A stretch of DNA of 45,074 bases from Isosphaeraceae bacterium (GTDB taxonomy: Bacteria; Planctomycetota; Planctomycetia; Isosphaerales; Isosphaeraceae). The DNA lies in assembly GCA_021324445.1 (NCBI GenBank), contig JAJPJC010000138.1, positions 1-45,074 on the forward strand, given 5' to 3'. The position numbers and the translations under genes were made by a program. Shown in pieces: positions 9,435-18,624 of the stretch (the stretch's first letter is position 1; every line of letters starts with the position of its first letter). The notes below the pieces were generated by a model. It did no database searches. It was not told the origin of the DNA and saw only the letters and a program-made list of their open reading frames with translations.

Positions 9435-11093
9435 ATGAGGGAGGGTTCGGACATCTTCCTGGTCAGTCCGGCCGCCGCGGGCACCGGCACCGCGCGGAGC
9501 GAGACCGCCCAGGCACCGCTCGAACCCCCACCGGGGAGCGAGAACCCCGAGGTCTTGTTCTTGCTGGGGATGCTGGCCCTCAAGGACGGCCGCCACCAGG
9601 CGGCCATCGCCTTGCTCGCCCGCGCCCGCGCCCGCGACGACGCCAAGGCCCTGGGCAGCCTCCGCGCCCGCCAGGGGAAGCTCGACCAGGCCATCGACGC
9701 CTATCGCCAGGCGCTGAAGGCCCGCCCCGACGACCACGAGGTCCACAACGAGCTGGGCATCGTCCTGGCCCGGCTCCGCCGCTTCGCCGAGGCCGAGGCC
9801 AGCTACCGCGCGGCCCTCCGCCTCCGCCCGGATTCCGCCGACGCCCACAACAACCTGGGCAACGCCCTCTCCCGCATGGACAAGCTGACCGAGGCCGAGG
9901 CCAGCTACCGCGAGGCGCTTCGACTCTCGCCGCGGTACGTCGACGCCCTCAACGATCTGGGCATCGCCCTGGCGCGGCAGAACCGGAGCGAGGAGGCCAT
10001 CGCCACCTATGAGAAGGCGATCGAGGTGAAGCCCGACTTTGCCGAGGCATTCAACAACACCGGCAACGCCCTGCGGAACTCGGGCCGGTTTGCCGAGAGC
10101 CTGGCCTACTATGAGAACGCGCTGGCGGTCAAACCGGACTACGCCGACGCGCACAACAACCTGGGCATCGCCTATGCCGAACTGGGGCGCTTCGACGAGG
10201 CGGTGGCCAGCTACACCCGCTGCCTCCAGCTCCGGCCCAACCACGTCGACGCCCACATGAACCGGGCCTTGACCTGGCTGCGCAAGGGGGATTACGCTCA
10301 GGGCTGGGCCGAGTACGAATGGCGGTGGAAGAAGCGGTCCTTGACCAACCGGCCGCTGATCATGCCCCAGTGGAACGGCTTCCCGCTCTCCGGCCGGCGG
10401 ATTCTGCTGATCACCGAGCAGGGTCTGGGGGACACGCTCCAGTTCGTGCGGTTCTGCCCGGTGCTCAAGCGGCAGGGGGCCGGCGCGGTCATCCTGGAAT
10501 GCCCGGAGCGGCTGGTCAAGCTACTGTCCCGCTCGCCGGGGATCGACCACCTGATCCCCCAGGGGCAGCCCTTGCCCGAGTACGATGTCTACTGCCCGCT
10601 AATGAACGTGCCCGGTCTGACGGCGACCTCGGTGGAGGCGATCCCGGCCGACGTGCCCTACATCGTTCCCGACCCCGAGCTGGTGGAACGCTGGCGCGGC
10701 GAGCTGGCGGGGGTGCCGGAGCTGAAAGTGGGGATCAACTGGCAGGGGAACCCGAAGTACGCCGGGGACCGCCACCGGTCGATCCCGCTGGCGCAGTTCG
10801 AGCCGCTGGCGCGAGTGCCGGGCGTGCGGCTGTTCAGCCTGCAGAAGAATGCCGGGCTGGAGCAACTGGCGGCGCTGCAGGGGAGATTCCCGGTGACCGA
10901 CCTGGGCAGCCGGCAGGACGAGACGACCGGTCCGTTCCTGGAGACGGCGGCGGTGCTGGTGAACCTCGACCTGTTCATCACCTCGGACACGGCGGTGGCG
11001 CACCTGGCCGGCGCGCTGGGGGTGCCGGTGTGGATGCCGCTGTCGACAACGCCGGACTGGCGGTGGATGACGCACCGGGAAGACAATCCGTGA
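9435..11093 (+). CDS. TPR-repeat glycosyltransferase-like protein (interrupted by in-frame TGA)
   Basis: From ATG 9435 (an in-frame ATG at 9342 is possible; neither has a strong RBS) this gives 552 aa. Residues ~35-300 hold about seven TPRs with the A-x-A/N-N-L-G pattern (HNNLGNAL, YVDALNDLGIAL). Residues ~310-552 are a GT9/OGT-like domain: TEQGLGDTLQFVRF, GINWQGNPKYAGDRHRSIPL, ITSDTAVAHLAGALGVPVW. Known planctomycete and proteobacterial relatives continue past WMTHREDNP as WYPTMRLFRQ. Here the Trp codon is TGA (11091-11093) and the following codons still read YPTMRIFRQ, so the frame continues to 11633. The first TPR around residue 70 looks shortened. Likely role: protein or glycan O-glycosylation in the cytosol. 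Confidence 0.8.
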   Translation: MREGSDIFLVSPAAAGTGTARSETAQAPLEPPPGSENPEVLFLLGMLALKDGRHQAAIALLARARARDDAKALGSLRARQGKLDQAIDAYRQALKARPDDHEVHNELGIVLARLRRFAEAEASYRAALRLRPDSADAHNNLGNALSRMDKLTEAEASYREALRLSPRYVDALNDLGIALARQNRSEEAIATYEKAIEVKPDFAEAFNNTGNALRNSGRFAESLAYYENALAVKPDYADAHNNLGIAYAELGRFDEAVASYTRCLQLRPNHVDAHMNRALTWLRKGDYAQGWAEYEWRWKKRSLTNRPLIMPQWNGFPLSGRRILLITEQGLGDTLQFVRFCPVLKRQGAGAVILECPERLVKLLSRSPGIDHLIPQGQPLPEYDVYCPLMNVPGLTATSVEAIPADVPYIVPDPELVERWRGELAGVPELKVGINWQGNPKYAGDRHRSIPLAQFEPLARVPGVRLFSLQKNAGLEQLAALQGRFPVTDLGSRQDETTGPFLETAAVLVNLDLFITSDTAVAHLAGALGVPVWMPLSTTPDWRWMTHREDNP

Positions 11094-11102
11094 TACCCGA
11101 CG

Positions 11103-11633
11103 ATGCGGATCTTCCGTCAGGCCGATCACATGGTGTGGACTCCGGTGTTCGAGCGGATGGCCGCCGAGCTGCGGGGGTTGGTGCGGGGCCGAGTGCGGAC
11201 GCCGACGGTGACGGTGGCGATCGCGCCTGGGGAGCTGCTGGACAAGATCACGATCCTGGAGCTGAAGGCCGAACGGATCGGTGATGAGGCGAAGCTGCGG
11301 CACGTCCGGGCCGAGCTGGCGGTGCTGAACGAGGCGCGGGACCGGTCGATCTTCGACCTGGAGGGTCTTGCCGAGTTGACCTCCGAGCTGAAGGAGATCA
11401 ACGGGGCGTTGTGGGCGATCGAGGACGAGCTGCGGGCCTGCGAGCAGGCGGGTGAGTTCGGGCCGCGGTTCATCGAGCTGGCCCGATCCGTCTATCGGAC
11501 GAACGACCGGCGTGCGGCGGTGAAGCGCCGGATCAACGAGCGGCTGGGCTCGACGCTGATCGAGGAGAAGTCCTACGCCGGGTCCGCTTCGGCCGTCTCC
11601 TCCGAGCCGGCCAGTCTTGAGGCCGGTGTCTGA
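11103..11633 (+). CDS. Continuation of the TPR transferase plus DUF6165-like domain (176 aa)
   Basis: In frame with the preceding gene: codons 11094-11102 read YPT and the first Met here is the Met of the conserved YPTMRIFRQ. The first ~30 residues are the C-terminal tail of the transferase. Residues ~38-150 match the family I know as DUF6165 (APGELLDKITILELKAERI), a helical domain usually found as a separate ~130-aa protein next to TPR transferases. There is no Shine-Dalgarno before 11103, so independent translation is doubtful. Best read as the 3' part of one broken or recoded gene. An alternative is that the TGA is a sequence error and the protein is a 732-residue fusion. Confidence 0.7.
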   Translation: MRIFRQADHMVWTPVFERMAAELRGLVRGRVRTPTVTVAIAPGELLDKITILELKAERIGDEAKLRHVRAELAVLNEARDRSIFDLEGLAELTSELKEINGALWAIEDELRACEQAGEFGPRFIELARSVYRTNDRRAAVKRRINERLGSTLIEEKSYAGSASAVSSEPASLEAGV

Positions 11634-11739
11634 GCCCGCTTGCCTCAACTTGAACGGGCACAAGATGTTCGGTTGTCCGAGTTCCATTCAGTCCTGAGCT
11701 GGTTCCGGCGCTGCCGGTGCCGATCCCGAGGGCGCGTTG

Positions 11740-14700
11740 ATGGTCATCGCAGGAAAGTTCCGATCGAGGAGAATTGCGGCGATCGCCGCCGGGGTGCTCG
11801 CCGTGGCCGGCCTGGTTGCCGGCCAGGACGACGGCGATCTCGCGCGCGAGCTGCCGCGGATCAAGCCGCTGGAGGTTGCCGCGGCGCTCCAGTCGTTCCG
11901 CATCCACCCGGGGTTTCATCTCGAGCCCGTTGCGGTCGAGCCGATGGTCACTGACCCAGTCAGCGTGTGTTACGACGCCGACGGCCGGCTCTACGTGGTC
12001 GAGATGCGCGGCTATCCGTATCCGGAGCAGACACCCTCGGGCAACGTCACCCGGCTGGAGGACCGCGACGGCGACGGCCGGTTCGAGACGCGGACCCTCT
12101 TCCTCGACGGCCTGTCCTGGCCGACCGGGATCGTCCCCTATGACGGCGGCGTCTTCATCGCGGCCGCGCCCGAGATCCTTTACGCCAAGGACACCAGCGG
12201 CGACGGCGTGGCCGACGTCAAGAAAGTCGTGTTCACGGGGTTCGGGACCGAGAACGTCCAGGGGTTGCTCAACGGCTTGCTCTGGGGGCCCGACGGCTGG
12301 ATCTACGGGGTTGCCAGCAGCAACGGCGGGACGATTCGCAACGTCGTGCACCCGCACGCCAAGCCGGTCTCGGTGCGCGGGCGCGACTTCCGGTTCCGAC
12401 CGGACGGGTCGGCCTTCGAGGCCATCTCTGGCGGCGGGCAGTTCGGGCACAGCTTCGACGACTGGGGGCACCGCTTCACCTGCAACAACAGCAATCATGC
12501 CCGGCAGATCGTCCTGCCGGCGGCGGACCTGGAGCGGAACCCGGCCTTGATCGCGCCGCCGGTGATCCTCGACATCGCGGCCGAGGGACCCGCGGCGCCG
12601 GTGTTCCGGATCAGCCCGGCGGAGCCCTGGCGCGTCGTCCGCACCCGCCAGCGGGCCGCCGACCCGGTGCTGTCGAAGCGGCTGCCCCCGACCGAGCTGG
12701 TGCCCACCGGCTTCTTCACCTCCGCGACCGGGATCACCATCTACCGGGGCTCGGCCTATCCCGAATCCTATCGCGGCAACCTCTTCGTCGGCGATGTCGG
12801 GGGCAACCTCGTCCACCGCAAGGTCCTCGAGGTCGACGGCGCGACGTATCGGGCTGTGCGGGCCGATGCCGGGGTCGAGTTCCTCGCGTCGACGGATAAC
12901 TGGTTCCGGCCGGTGAACTTCGCCAATACGCCGGATGGGACGCTGCTGATCCTGGATATGTACCGGGAGACGATCGAACATCCCCTGTCGATCCCGGAGC
13001 CGATCAAGAAGCACCTGGACTTGACCAGCGGCAAGGATCGCGGGCGGCTCTATAATCTCGTGTCGAGGGGGTCTGTCCGCCGTCGGCAGCCGCGCCTGAG
13101 CACGGCGTCCTCCGCCGAGCTGGTCCGCGCCCTGGCGGATGCCGACGCCTGGTGGCGGGAGACCGCCCAGCGGCTGCTGATCGAGCGCCGGGACCGCTCG
13201 GTCGCTCCCCAGCTCCGCGAGCTGGTGGAGCGGCGTCCCACCGCCCTGGGCCGGCTCCATGCCCTCTGGACGCTCCGCTGCCTGGACGCGCTCGAAACGC
13301 CGGCGATCCTCGCGGGCCTGACCGATCCCGAGCCCCGCGTCCGTGAGCAGTCGGTCGTCCTGGTCCAGGGCCGGCTCCGGGAGGATGCGGTCCTGCTGGC
13401 GAAGCTCCTGAGCCTGACCAGCGATCCCGATCCGATGGTTCGGTTTCAGTTGGCTTTGCGATTGGGAGAGGCTGCCGGCGATCCCCGCGCCCTGGCGGCG
13501 CTGGCGGCGGTGGCCGTGCAGGACATCGACAGCCCCTGGACCCGGACGGCGGTGCTCAGCTCGGTCGCCGGCCGGGCCACGGACCTGCTCGAGGCCCTCA
13601 CCAGGCGGTCTGGATTCGTCGCCGACCCGCGGGGCGTGGTCTGGCTCCACGAGCTGGCGTACCTGGTCGGTGCCGAGGGGAAGCCGCAGCAGGTCCGCGC
13701 GCTGCTGGATCGACTCGCCGCGGCCGGCGTGGGCTCGGAGACCGCCATGCGCCTAGTGCTGTCCCTGGCGCGCGGCCTGCGGCGGGCCGGCTCTTCCCTG
13801 CCGGCCATGAGCGACGGCGGCTCCTCGAAGCGGCTGGCCGCGATGCTGGCCCGCGCCGCCGCGCTCGCCCGATCGAACGCCGCGATCGAGCCCCGCCAGG
13901 TGGCGATCCGGCTCCTGGCCCTGGGCGATCCCCAGGCGGCCCGGGACGTGCTTCCCCAGCTCCTGGACGCCCGGCAACCCAGCGCGGTCCAGCTCGCAGC
14001 CTTGCAGGCCCTCGGAGAGATCCTCGACCCGGCCACCAGCCGACGGCTGGTCGAACGCTGGAAGGCGATGAGTCCCGCGGTCCGCCGGGAGGCGACCGAG
14101 GTGCTGTTCCGTCGTCGGGAGGCGCTGGCGGCCCTGCTGGAGGCCATCGAGAGCCGCGCGATCCTCGCCTCCGAGATCGACCCCAGCCGCTTGACTCAAC
14201 TGAAAACGCACCGAAGCCCCGACATCCGAACGCGGGCCCAGAAGATCCTCGCGGCCGAAGCGCTTCCCGCCCGCGACCGAAACCAGGTGGTGGCCGCCTA
14301 TCGCACGGCGCTGGAGCTGGCCGGCAACCGCGATCGGGGGCGCCCGATCTTCCTCAAGGTCTGCGCCACCTGCCATCAGGCCGAGGGCCAGGGAGTCGAC
14401 GTCGGTCCCAACCTGGCGACGGTCACCAACCGATCCGCCGAGGACCTGCTCGTCCACATCCTCGATCCGAATCGCGAGGTGGCGCCCAACTACCTGAACT
14501 ACAGCGTCGCCACCGAGGACGGCCGGGTCCTCACCGGGATGATCGCCGGGGAGTCCTCCACGGCGCTGGTGCTCAAACGCGCCGAGGGAGCATCCGACGT
14601 CGTTCCTCGGGAGCAGATCGAGAGCATCGCGTCGACGGGGCTCTCCTTGATGCCCGAGGGAGTGGAGAAGGGCCTTTCCCACCAGGACCTGGCGGATCTG

Positions 14701-14766
14701 ATCGCGTTCCTCCGCTCCATCCAGCCGGCGAACCCGTCAATCCCACCTTCGGCTGCGGCGAAATGA
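11740..14766 (+). CDS. PVC-type membrane-bound dehydrogenase with HEAT repeats and C-terminal cytochrome c domain
   Basis: 1,008 aa from ATG 11740 (GAGGG upstream; a TTG one codon earlier is less likely). Residues 1-~28 are a basic n-region plus hydrophobic core, a signal peptide. Residues ~40-430 form the six-bladed-propeller dehydrogenase domain typical of Planctomycetes and Verrucomicrobia (DADGRLYVVEMRGYP, NGLLWGPDGWIYG, NWFRPVNFANTPDG, ILDMYRETIEHP). Residues ~440-840 are HEAT-like helical repeats. The C-terminal domain binds one heme c: C875-A-T-C878-H879. These proteins are exported, usually in many paralogues, and are thought to oxidise sugars or glycan products with electron transfer to the heme. 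The substrate cannot be told from sequence. No frameshift is seen. Confidence 0.9.
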   Translation: MVIAGKFRSRRIAAIAAGVLAVAGLVAGQDDGDLARELPRIKPLEVAAALQSFRIHPGFHLEPVAVEPMVTDPVSVCYDADGRLYVVEMRGYPYPEQTPSGNVTRLEDRDGDGRFETRTLFLDGLSWPTGIVPYDGGVFIAAAPEILYAKDTSGDGVADVKKVVFTGFGTENVQGLLNGLLWGPDGWIYGVASSNGGTIRNVVHPHAKPVSVRGRDFRFRPDGSAFEAISGGGQFGHSFDDWGHRFTCNNSNHARQIVLPAADLERNPALIAPPVILDIAAEGPAAPVFRISPAEPWRVVRTRQRAADPVLSKRLPPTELVPTGFFTSATGITIYRGSAYPESYRGNLFVGDVGGNLVHRKVLEVDGATYRAVRADAGVEFLASTDNWFRPVNFANTPDGTLLILDMYRETIEHPLSIPEPIKKHLDLTSGKDRGRLYNLVSRGSVRRRQPRLSTASSAELVRALADADAWWRETAQRLLIERRDRSVAPQLRELVERRPTALGRLHALWTLRCLDALETPAILAGLTDPEPRVREQSVVLVQGRLREDAVLLAKLLSLTSDPDPMVRFQLALRLGEAAGDPRALAALAAVAVQDIDSPWTRTAVLSSVAGRATDLLEALTRRSGFVADPRGVVWLHELAYLVGAEGKPQQVRALLDRLAAAGVGSETAMRLVLSLARGLRRAGSSLPAMSDGGSSKRLAAMLARAAALARSNAAIEPRQVAIRLLALGDPQAARDVLPQLLDARQPSAVQLAALQALGEILDPATSRRLVERWKAMSPAVRREATEVLFRRREALAALLEAIESRAILASEIDPSRLTQLKTHRSPDIRTRAQKILAAEALPARDRNQVVAAYRTALELAGNRDRGRPIFLKVCATCHQAEGQGVDVGPNLATVTNRSAEDLLVHILDPNREVAPNYLNYSVATEDGRVLTGMIAGESSTALVLKRAEGASDVVPREQIESIASTGLSLMPEGVEKGLSHQDLADLIAFLRSIQPANPSIPPSAAAK

Positions 14767-14901
14767 GCCCGATTCACCGGGACCCCCGGCGCCGGCACCC
14801 CGACCACCAGATCGCCCGCGCCGACTTGGCGATCGAGTCAGCTCATGTTGGGGCGGCGTCGGCTCGATCCCGTGCCAGCCGTTCGGCAAGCCATCGTTCG
14901 T

Positions 14902-15225
14902 CTATTTGCCGAACAAGTCGGAGTGCGTGCCGGTTTCGCCCAGGATCAGCTCGCCACCTTTGATTCTGTAGATCAGGACCCAGTCCGGCTCGATGTGACA
15001 GTCGCGCCATCCCTTCCTGTCCCCGGTGAGGGCATGGTCCCTCTGGCTGGGAGGCAGAGACTGGTGCGTCCGCAACAACCCGAGGACTGTGTGAAGCTTC
15101 TCCAAGTGCTTGCCCCGCTTCTGCAAGCGTTTCACGTCCCTGGCGAACTGCGTTGTCGTGCTCAGGCTCAGGGGCGGAGGTGGTTCGGGGGCCTCAGTCT
15201 TCGGCTTGGGTTTCGTCTTGGCCAA
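14902..15225 (-). CDS. YafQ-family mRNA interferase toxin (RelE superfamily)
   Basis: 107 aa from a TTG start (15225) with GGGGA 8 nt upstream. The first ~20 residues are a Lys/Pro-rich extension not present in E. coli YafQ. The rest aligns well: TTQFARDVKRLQKRGK, then DHALTGDRKGWRDCHIEPDW and TGTHSDLF. The catalytic set of E. coli YafQ (H50, H63, D67, W68, H87) is matched by H64, H77, D81, W82 and H101, all offset by exactly 14, so the enzyme is probably active. It is a ribosome-dependent endoribonuclease. The gene overlaps the end of the antitoxin gene by 32 bp, the usual coupled order antitoxin then toxin. Confidence 0.92.
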   Translation of the reverse strand: MAKTKPKPKTEAPEPPPPLSLSTTTQFARDVKRLQKRGKHLEKLHTVLGLLRTHQSLPPSQRDHALTGDRKGWRDCHIEPDWVLIYRIKGGELILGETGTHSDLFGK

Positions 15226-15505
15226 GCTCGATCCCCAGTTTTCGGAACAGGTCGTCCTCGTCGGTGTAACGCGTCAGGTTCTTGCCGGCGTCGGCGTCGC
15301 GGAGGGTCTTGCGGGTCCGAGCGTTGGGGACATGGGATCGGGTGCAGGGCGCGGCCTCGTCGAGCTGACGCGCCCCGGATGCGGCCAACGCTTCCGGGGG
15401 CGTAGTCTCTCGAGCAAGAGCCTCTTCAGCCGGGATGGCGGTCTTGACGCCGGAAGTTCTCACTCTTGAGGTACCCGGCTCCTTGCGTGCCATTTTGCCG
15501 GCCAT
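15194..15505 (-). CDS. RelB/DinJ-type antitoxin partner of YafQ
   Basis: 103 aa from ATG 15505, chosen because GCGAGG lies 5-10 nt upstream; an upstream in-frame ATG (15559) would reach the end of the protease gene and lacks an RBS. The N-terminal half is basic and Ala/Thr-rich without a clear DNA-binding motif. The C-terminal half (SHVPNARTRKTLRDADAGKNLTRY split over residues ~60-83, then DEDDLFRKLGIELG) is the toxin-wrapping part typical of RelB antitoxins. It probably autoregulates the pair. Its stop overlaps the toxin start. Confidence 0.85.
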   Translation of the reverse strand: MAGKMARKEPGTSRVRTSGVKTAIPAEEALARETTPPEALAASGARQLDEAAPCTRSHVPNARTRKTLRDADAGKNLTRYTDEDDLFRKLGIELGQDETQAED

Positions 15506-15555
15506 GACACCTCGCCTCGCTCGTTGCCGAGTATCCAGTCCCGCCGGAGAGCCGC

Positions 15556-17627
15556 TCACTGGCCCACGATCTTGGCCCGTTCCGGCGCCGCGGCCACGAC
15601 CTTCGAGCCCAGGGTCAGGTAATCGTCGACGATCTTGATGATCTCGTCATTGTAGAAGTCTGACGGCCAGATGTCGCGCTCGACGAACTTCTTCTTCTTG
15701 CGATCCTTCTTGGCCTTCTCCTCGGCGGCCTTCTCCTCGGGGTCGTCGGGGACATACTCGGCGCGGAACTTGGCCTCGTTCAGCGAGATCGAGTGCCGGG
15801 CCTTCCGGTCGAGATACTTCTTGATCTGCTCGTTGAGCTTCTGGAATTTGGGCTCGGATTTCCGCCGCTGTTCCGACCGCTGGTTGAGCTGGGCGACCAG
15901 ATCGGCGGGGACGCGATGATACAGGTCGTGCTCCAGGGGTGCGACTTTCTCGAACTTGACCGCGTTATCCATTTTGCCTTCGCCGAAGTCGCGATAATCG
16001 TTCATCGACGGCAGGTGGATGTGGGGGGCGACGCCGTTGATCTGGGTGCTGTCGCCGTTGGCGCGGAAGAACTGCTGGATGGTCAGCTTCAGGGCCCCGC
16101 GATGGCCGTTGCGCCCGCGGCGCCGCGAGTGGTCCTGGATCGGCATGATGCTCTGCACCGTCCCCTTGCCGAAGGTGCTGGCGTCGCCGATGATCAGACC
16201 CCGTTGGTAATCCCGGATCACGCCGGCGAAGATCTCCGAGGCACTGGCGCTGGCCTTGTCGATGACGACCGCCAGGGGCCCATCCCAGGCCGTTCCTTCC
16301 TCGTCGTCGGAGAGTGGCTTGACGCCAAAGAGCTCCTTGACCTGAACGACCGGGCCGGTGTCGATGAACAAGCCGGAGAGGGTCTTGGCTTCTTCGAGCA
16401 GGCCGCCGCCGTTGCCCCGCAGGTCGACCACCACGGCGTCGACGTGCTGCTGCTTGAAGTCGCCGAGGATCCTGCGGCAGTCGGCCGTCGCGCTGACGGC
16501 ATTGGGGTCGCCCCGGAGGATCGCCGGGTGTCGCCGTAGAAGGCCGGCAGGGAGATGATGCCGATCTTCAGGTCGCGGCCGTCGGTCCCCTTGCCGGGGA
16601 CCACCTTGCCCCGGGCGTGCTGCTCCTTCAGCTCGATCTTCTCGCGGGTCAGCTCATAGATCCGCCGCTCCTTGGTTCCCTCGGGCTGGACGATCAGCCG
16701 CACCTTGGTCCCCCGTGGCCCGCGGATGTAGCGGACGACGTCGGTGAGCTTCTTCTCGACCAGGTCGATTTCCTCGCCGTTCTCCTTCTGGATGCCGATG
16801 ATCTTGTCCTCGGGCTGGAGGCGGCCATCCTTGTCGGCGGCCATCCCCGGGACCACCTCCTGCACCACCGCATAGCCGTCCTCCGACCGCAGCGAGGCGC
16901 CAATCCCCTCCAGGGTGAGGTGAAGCTGGGTGTTGAGCATGTCCTCCAGGGTCTTGGGACCCAGATAGGAGGAGTGGGGATCGAAGGTCTTGGTCAAGCT
17001 CGACAGGTAGAGCTCCAGCAGCTCGACCGAATCGACCTGATGCCACATCCGGTTGCGATCCCGATAGCGGATCGTCCACTTGCGGACCGCCTCGGCCGGG
17101 TCCAGCTCTTCCACGACCTTGGCGACCAGCATGTCCAGCTTCACCTTCTTGCGCATCCGCGCGTCGGCCTCGGCCTTGTCGACGGGATACTCGAGGTGAT
17201 CCGGATCGTCGGTGATCGACTCATCGGCGGTGAAATCGAACTTCTGATGCAGCAGCTCCATCGCGGTCTTGAACCGCTCGTCGTTGCGCTGGAGGAAGCG
17301 GTCGAAGACCTTGCGTGCGAAGTCGATGTTCCCCTCGCGAATCTGGTCGTCGAGTTCCTTCGCCTCGGTCTTGAACTCCTGGACGTCGGACTTCAAGAAA
17401 TACAACTTCTGGGGATCCAGTTCCTTGAGGTAGTTGTCGAACCACTTGAGGGCGATCTGGTCATCGATGACGGGACGAGCCATATGACCCCGTTCGAGCA
17501 ACTCGACCACGATCCGCGCGGTCTCCTGATCTTCGGGCTGAGGCATGGGAGCCTGGGCTCCGACAATCACGGCCATCAACGCCAGGACCGCGATCAGCAC
17601 CAAAGGACGGAAGGCAAGCCGGGGCAT
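15556..17627 (-). pseudogene. Tail-specific (Tsp/Prc-type) S41 C-terminal processing protease, 1-bp frameshift
   Basis: The first frame (from ATG 17627) has a signal peptide (LVLIAVLALMAVIVGAQA), the Tsp N-terminal domain (IALKWFDNYLKELDPQKLYF), a PDZ domain (GIGASLRSEDGYAVVQEVVPG) and the start of the peptidase domain up to FYGDTR. The frame then switches near 16524-16525. Adding one G gives DTRAILRGDPNAVSA and joins the second frame with VVVDLRGNGGGLLEEA, the catalytic Ser in DKASASASEIF and Lys in STFGKGTVQ, and a C-terminal Tsp domain. The total of 2,072 bp is one base short of 691 codons, fitting a single deletion in a G run. If corrected, this is a 690-aa periplasmic protease. It is either a true pseudogene or a homopolymer sequence error. 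Confidence 0.88.
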
Positions 17628-18051
17628 AGGGTTCGGTTCCTAACTGAGAGCAAACAGCCTCGAGCGACCACGACCGACACGATCCAGATCATCCTACCCG
17701 GGAAACGTTTAGGGGACAAGGCCATCCATGAATCGGCAGCAATTCGCCAGCCGGGGCGGTCTTTCGGACCCGGGAGCGGCTCCGCGCGGCCGAGGCCATC
17801 GTTGGCGCGTCCGACCTGGAGAATCGAAGCCGGGCCGGCGATCGGGGAAACGCGGGAGTTTTTTCTGGCTTTCCCAGGAGTTCGGTCCAGCCATCCTCAC
17901 GAATGGGCGAGCCGGGCCCTTGCATCCTCCCGCAGAGCTTTGCTAGAGTGTTGAACCTAAAACGTGACACCTGTGAGGCTTGATGGATTGGTCCGGGCCG
18001 AGCCAGGGTGGTACGTTGATCCTGTGACCGAATGGAATTCTGGGTACATCC
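17628..18051. other. Intergenic region upstream of the FabZ-ACP-KS cluster
   Basis: It lies between the divergent protease and FabZ genes. It holds one plausible plus-strand promoter (17920-17949) with a leader of about 95 nt. No RNA gene or further open frame is supported. Confidence 0.5.
17920..17949 (+). promoter_or_regulatory. Predicted sigma70-type promoter for the fatty-acid/polyketide cluster
   Basis: TTGCAT (17920-17925), an 18-nt spacer, and TAGAGT (17944-17949), preceded by TGC as an extended -10. The match to consensus is 4/6 in each box plus the TG. It is about 100 nt before the first FabZ start. Confidence 0.35.
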
Positions 18052-18624
18052 ATGCGTTTTTTGTTGATCGATCGGATCCTCGAGGTGGAGGCGAGTCGTT
18101 GCCGGCTCTCTGGAAGTCAGGCGCTCAAAGGCCAAGGTCCTCGCCTGGTGGCCATCAAGAACCTCTCCCTGGCGGAAGAGTATCTGAGCGATCACTTCCC
18201 CGGGTTTCCGGTGATGCCGGGCGTCCTGATGCTGGAAGCCTTGACGCAGGCCGGCGGCTGGCTGATCCGTGAGCTCGAGGATTTTGCGCACAGTGTGATC
18301 CTCCTCAAGCAGGCCAAGACGATCAAGTATGGGAGCTTTGTGGAGCCCGGCCGCCAGCTCGAGCTGCGGGTCGAGCTGACGGCCTACGATCCCCGCGACT
18401 GCCTGTTCAAAGGGGTCGGCCTGATCGACGGCCAGGAGATGGTCAAGGGCCGTTTCACCTTGTCGCGGTACAACTTGAGAGACCGCGACCCGGAGCTGCA
18501 TGCGACGGATGCCTCGATCGTGGCGGGGTTCCGGGATCTGTATACGACGCTGCGCAAGGGTTCTGTCGGTGCCCGGGCCATCGCCCGCCGTCCCGAGGTG
18601 TCCGAGGTTCCCAGCTCGGTCTGA
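18052..18624 (+). CDS. FabZ-like 3-hydroxyacyl-ACP dehydratase (first copy)
   Basis: 190 aa, hotdog-fold dehydratase. The catalytic pair of FabZ is present: H48 in DHFPGFPVMPGVLMLE and E62. FabZ proteins are usually 140-160 aa; this one has ~35 extra C-terminal residues that are variable and charged. It removes water from 3-hydroxyacyl-ACP to give the 2-enoyl-ACP. It opens a plus-strand cluster with ACP, a second dehydratase and two ketosynthases, so it likely serves a dedicated pathway rather than housekeeping fatty-acid synthesis. No strong RBS is seen; ATG 18052 is chosen because the fold begins at MRFLLIDRIL. Confidence 0.88.
   Translation: MRFLLIDRILEVEASRCRLSGSQALKGQGPRLVAIKNLSLAEEYLSDHFPGFPVMPGVLMLEALTQAGGWLIRELEDFAHSVILLKQAKTIKYGSFVEPGRQLELRVELTAYDPRDCLFKGVGLIDGQEMVKGRFTLSRYNLRDRDPELHATDASIVAGFRDLYTTLRKGSVGARAIARRPEVSEVPSSV

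Noticed and set aside
11533..13650. Long minus-strand open frame (705 codons) opposite the PVC dehydrogenase
   Set aside because: Antisense shadow in GC-rich DNA; the plus strand has a complete recognised protein with signal peptide and heme motif.
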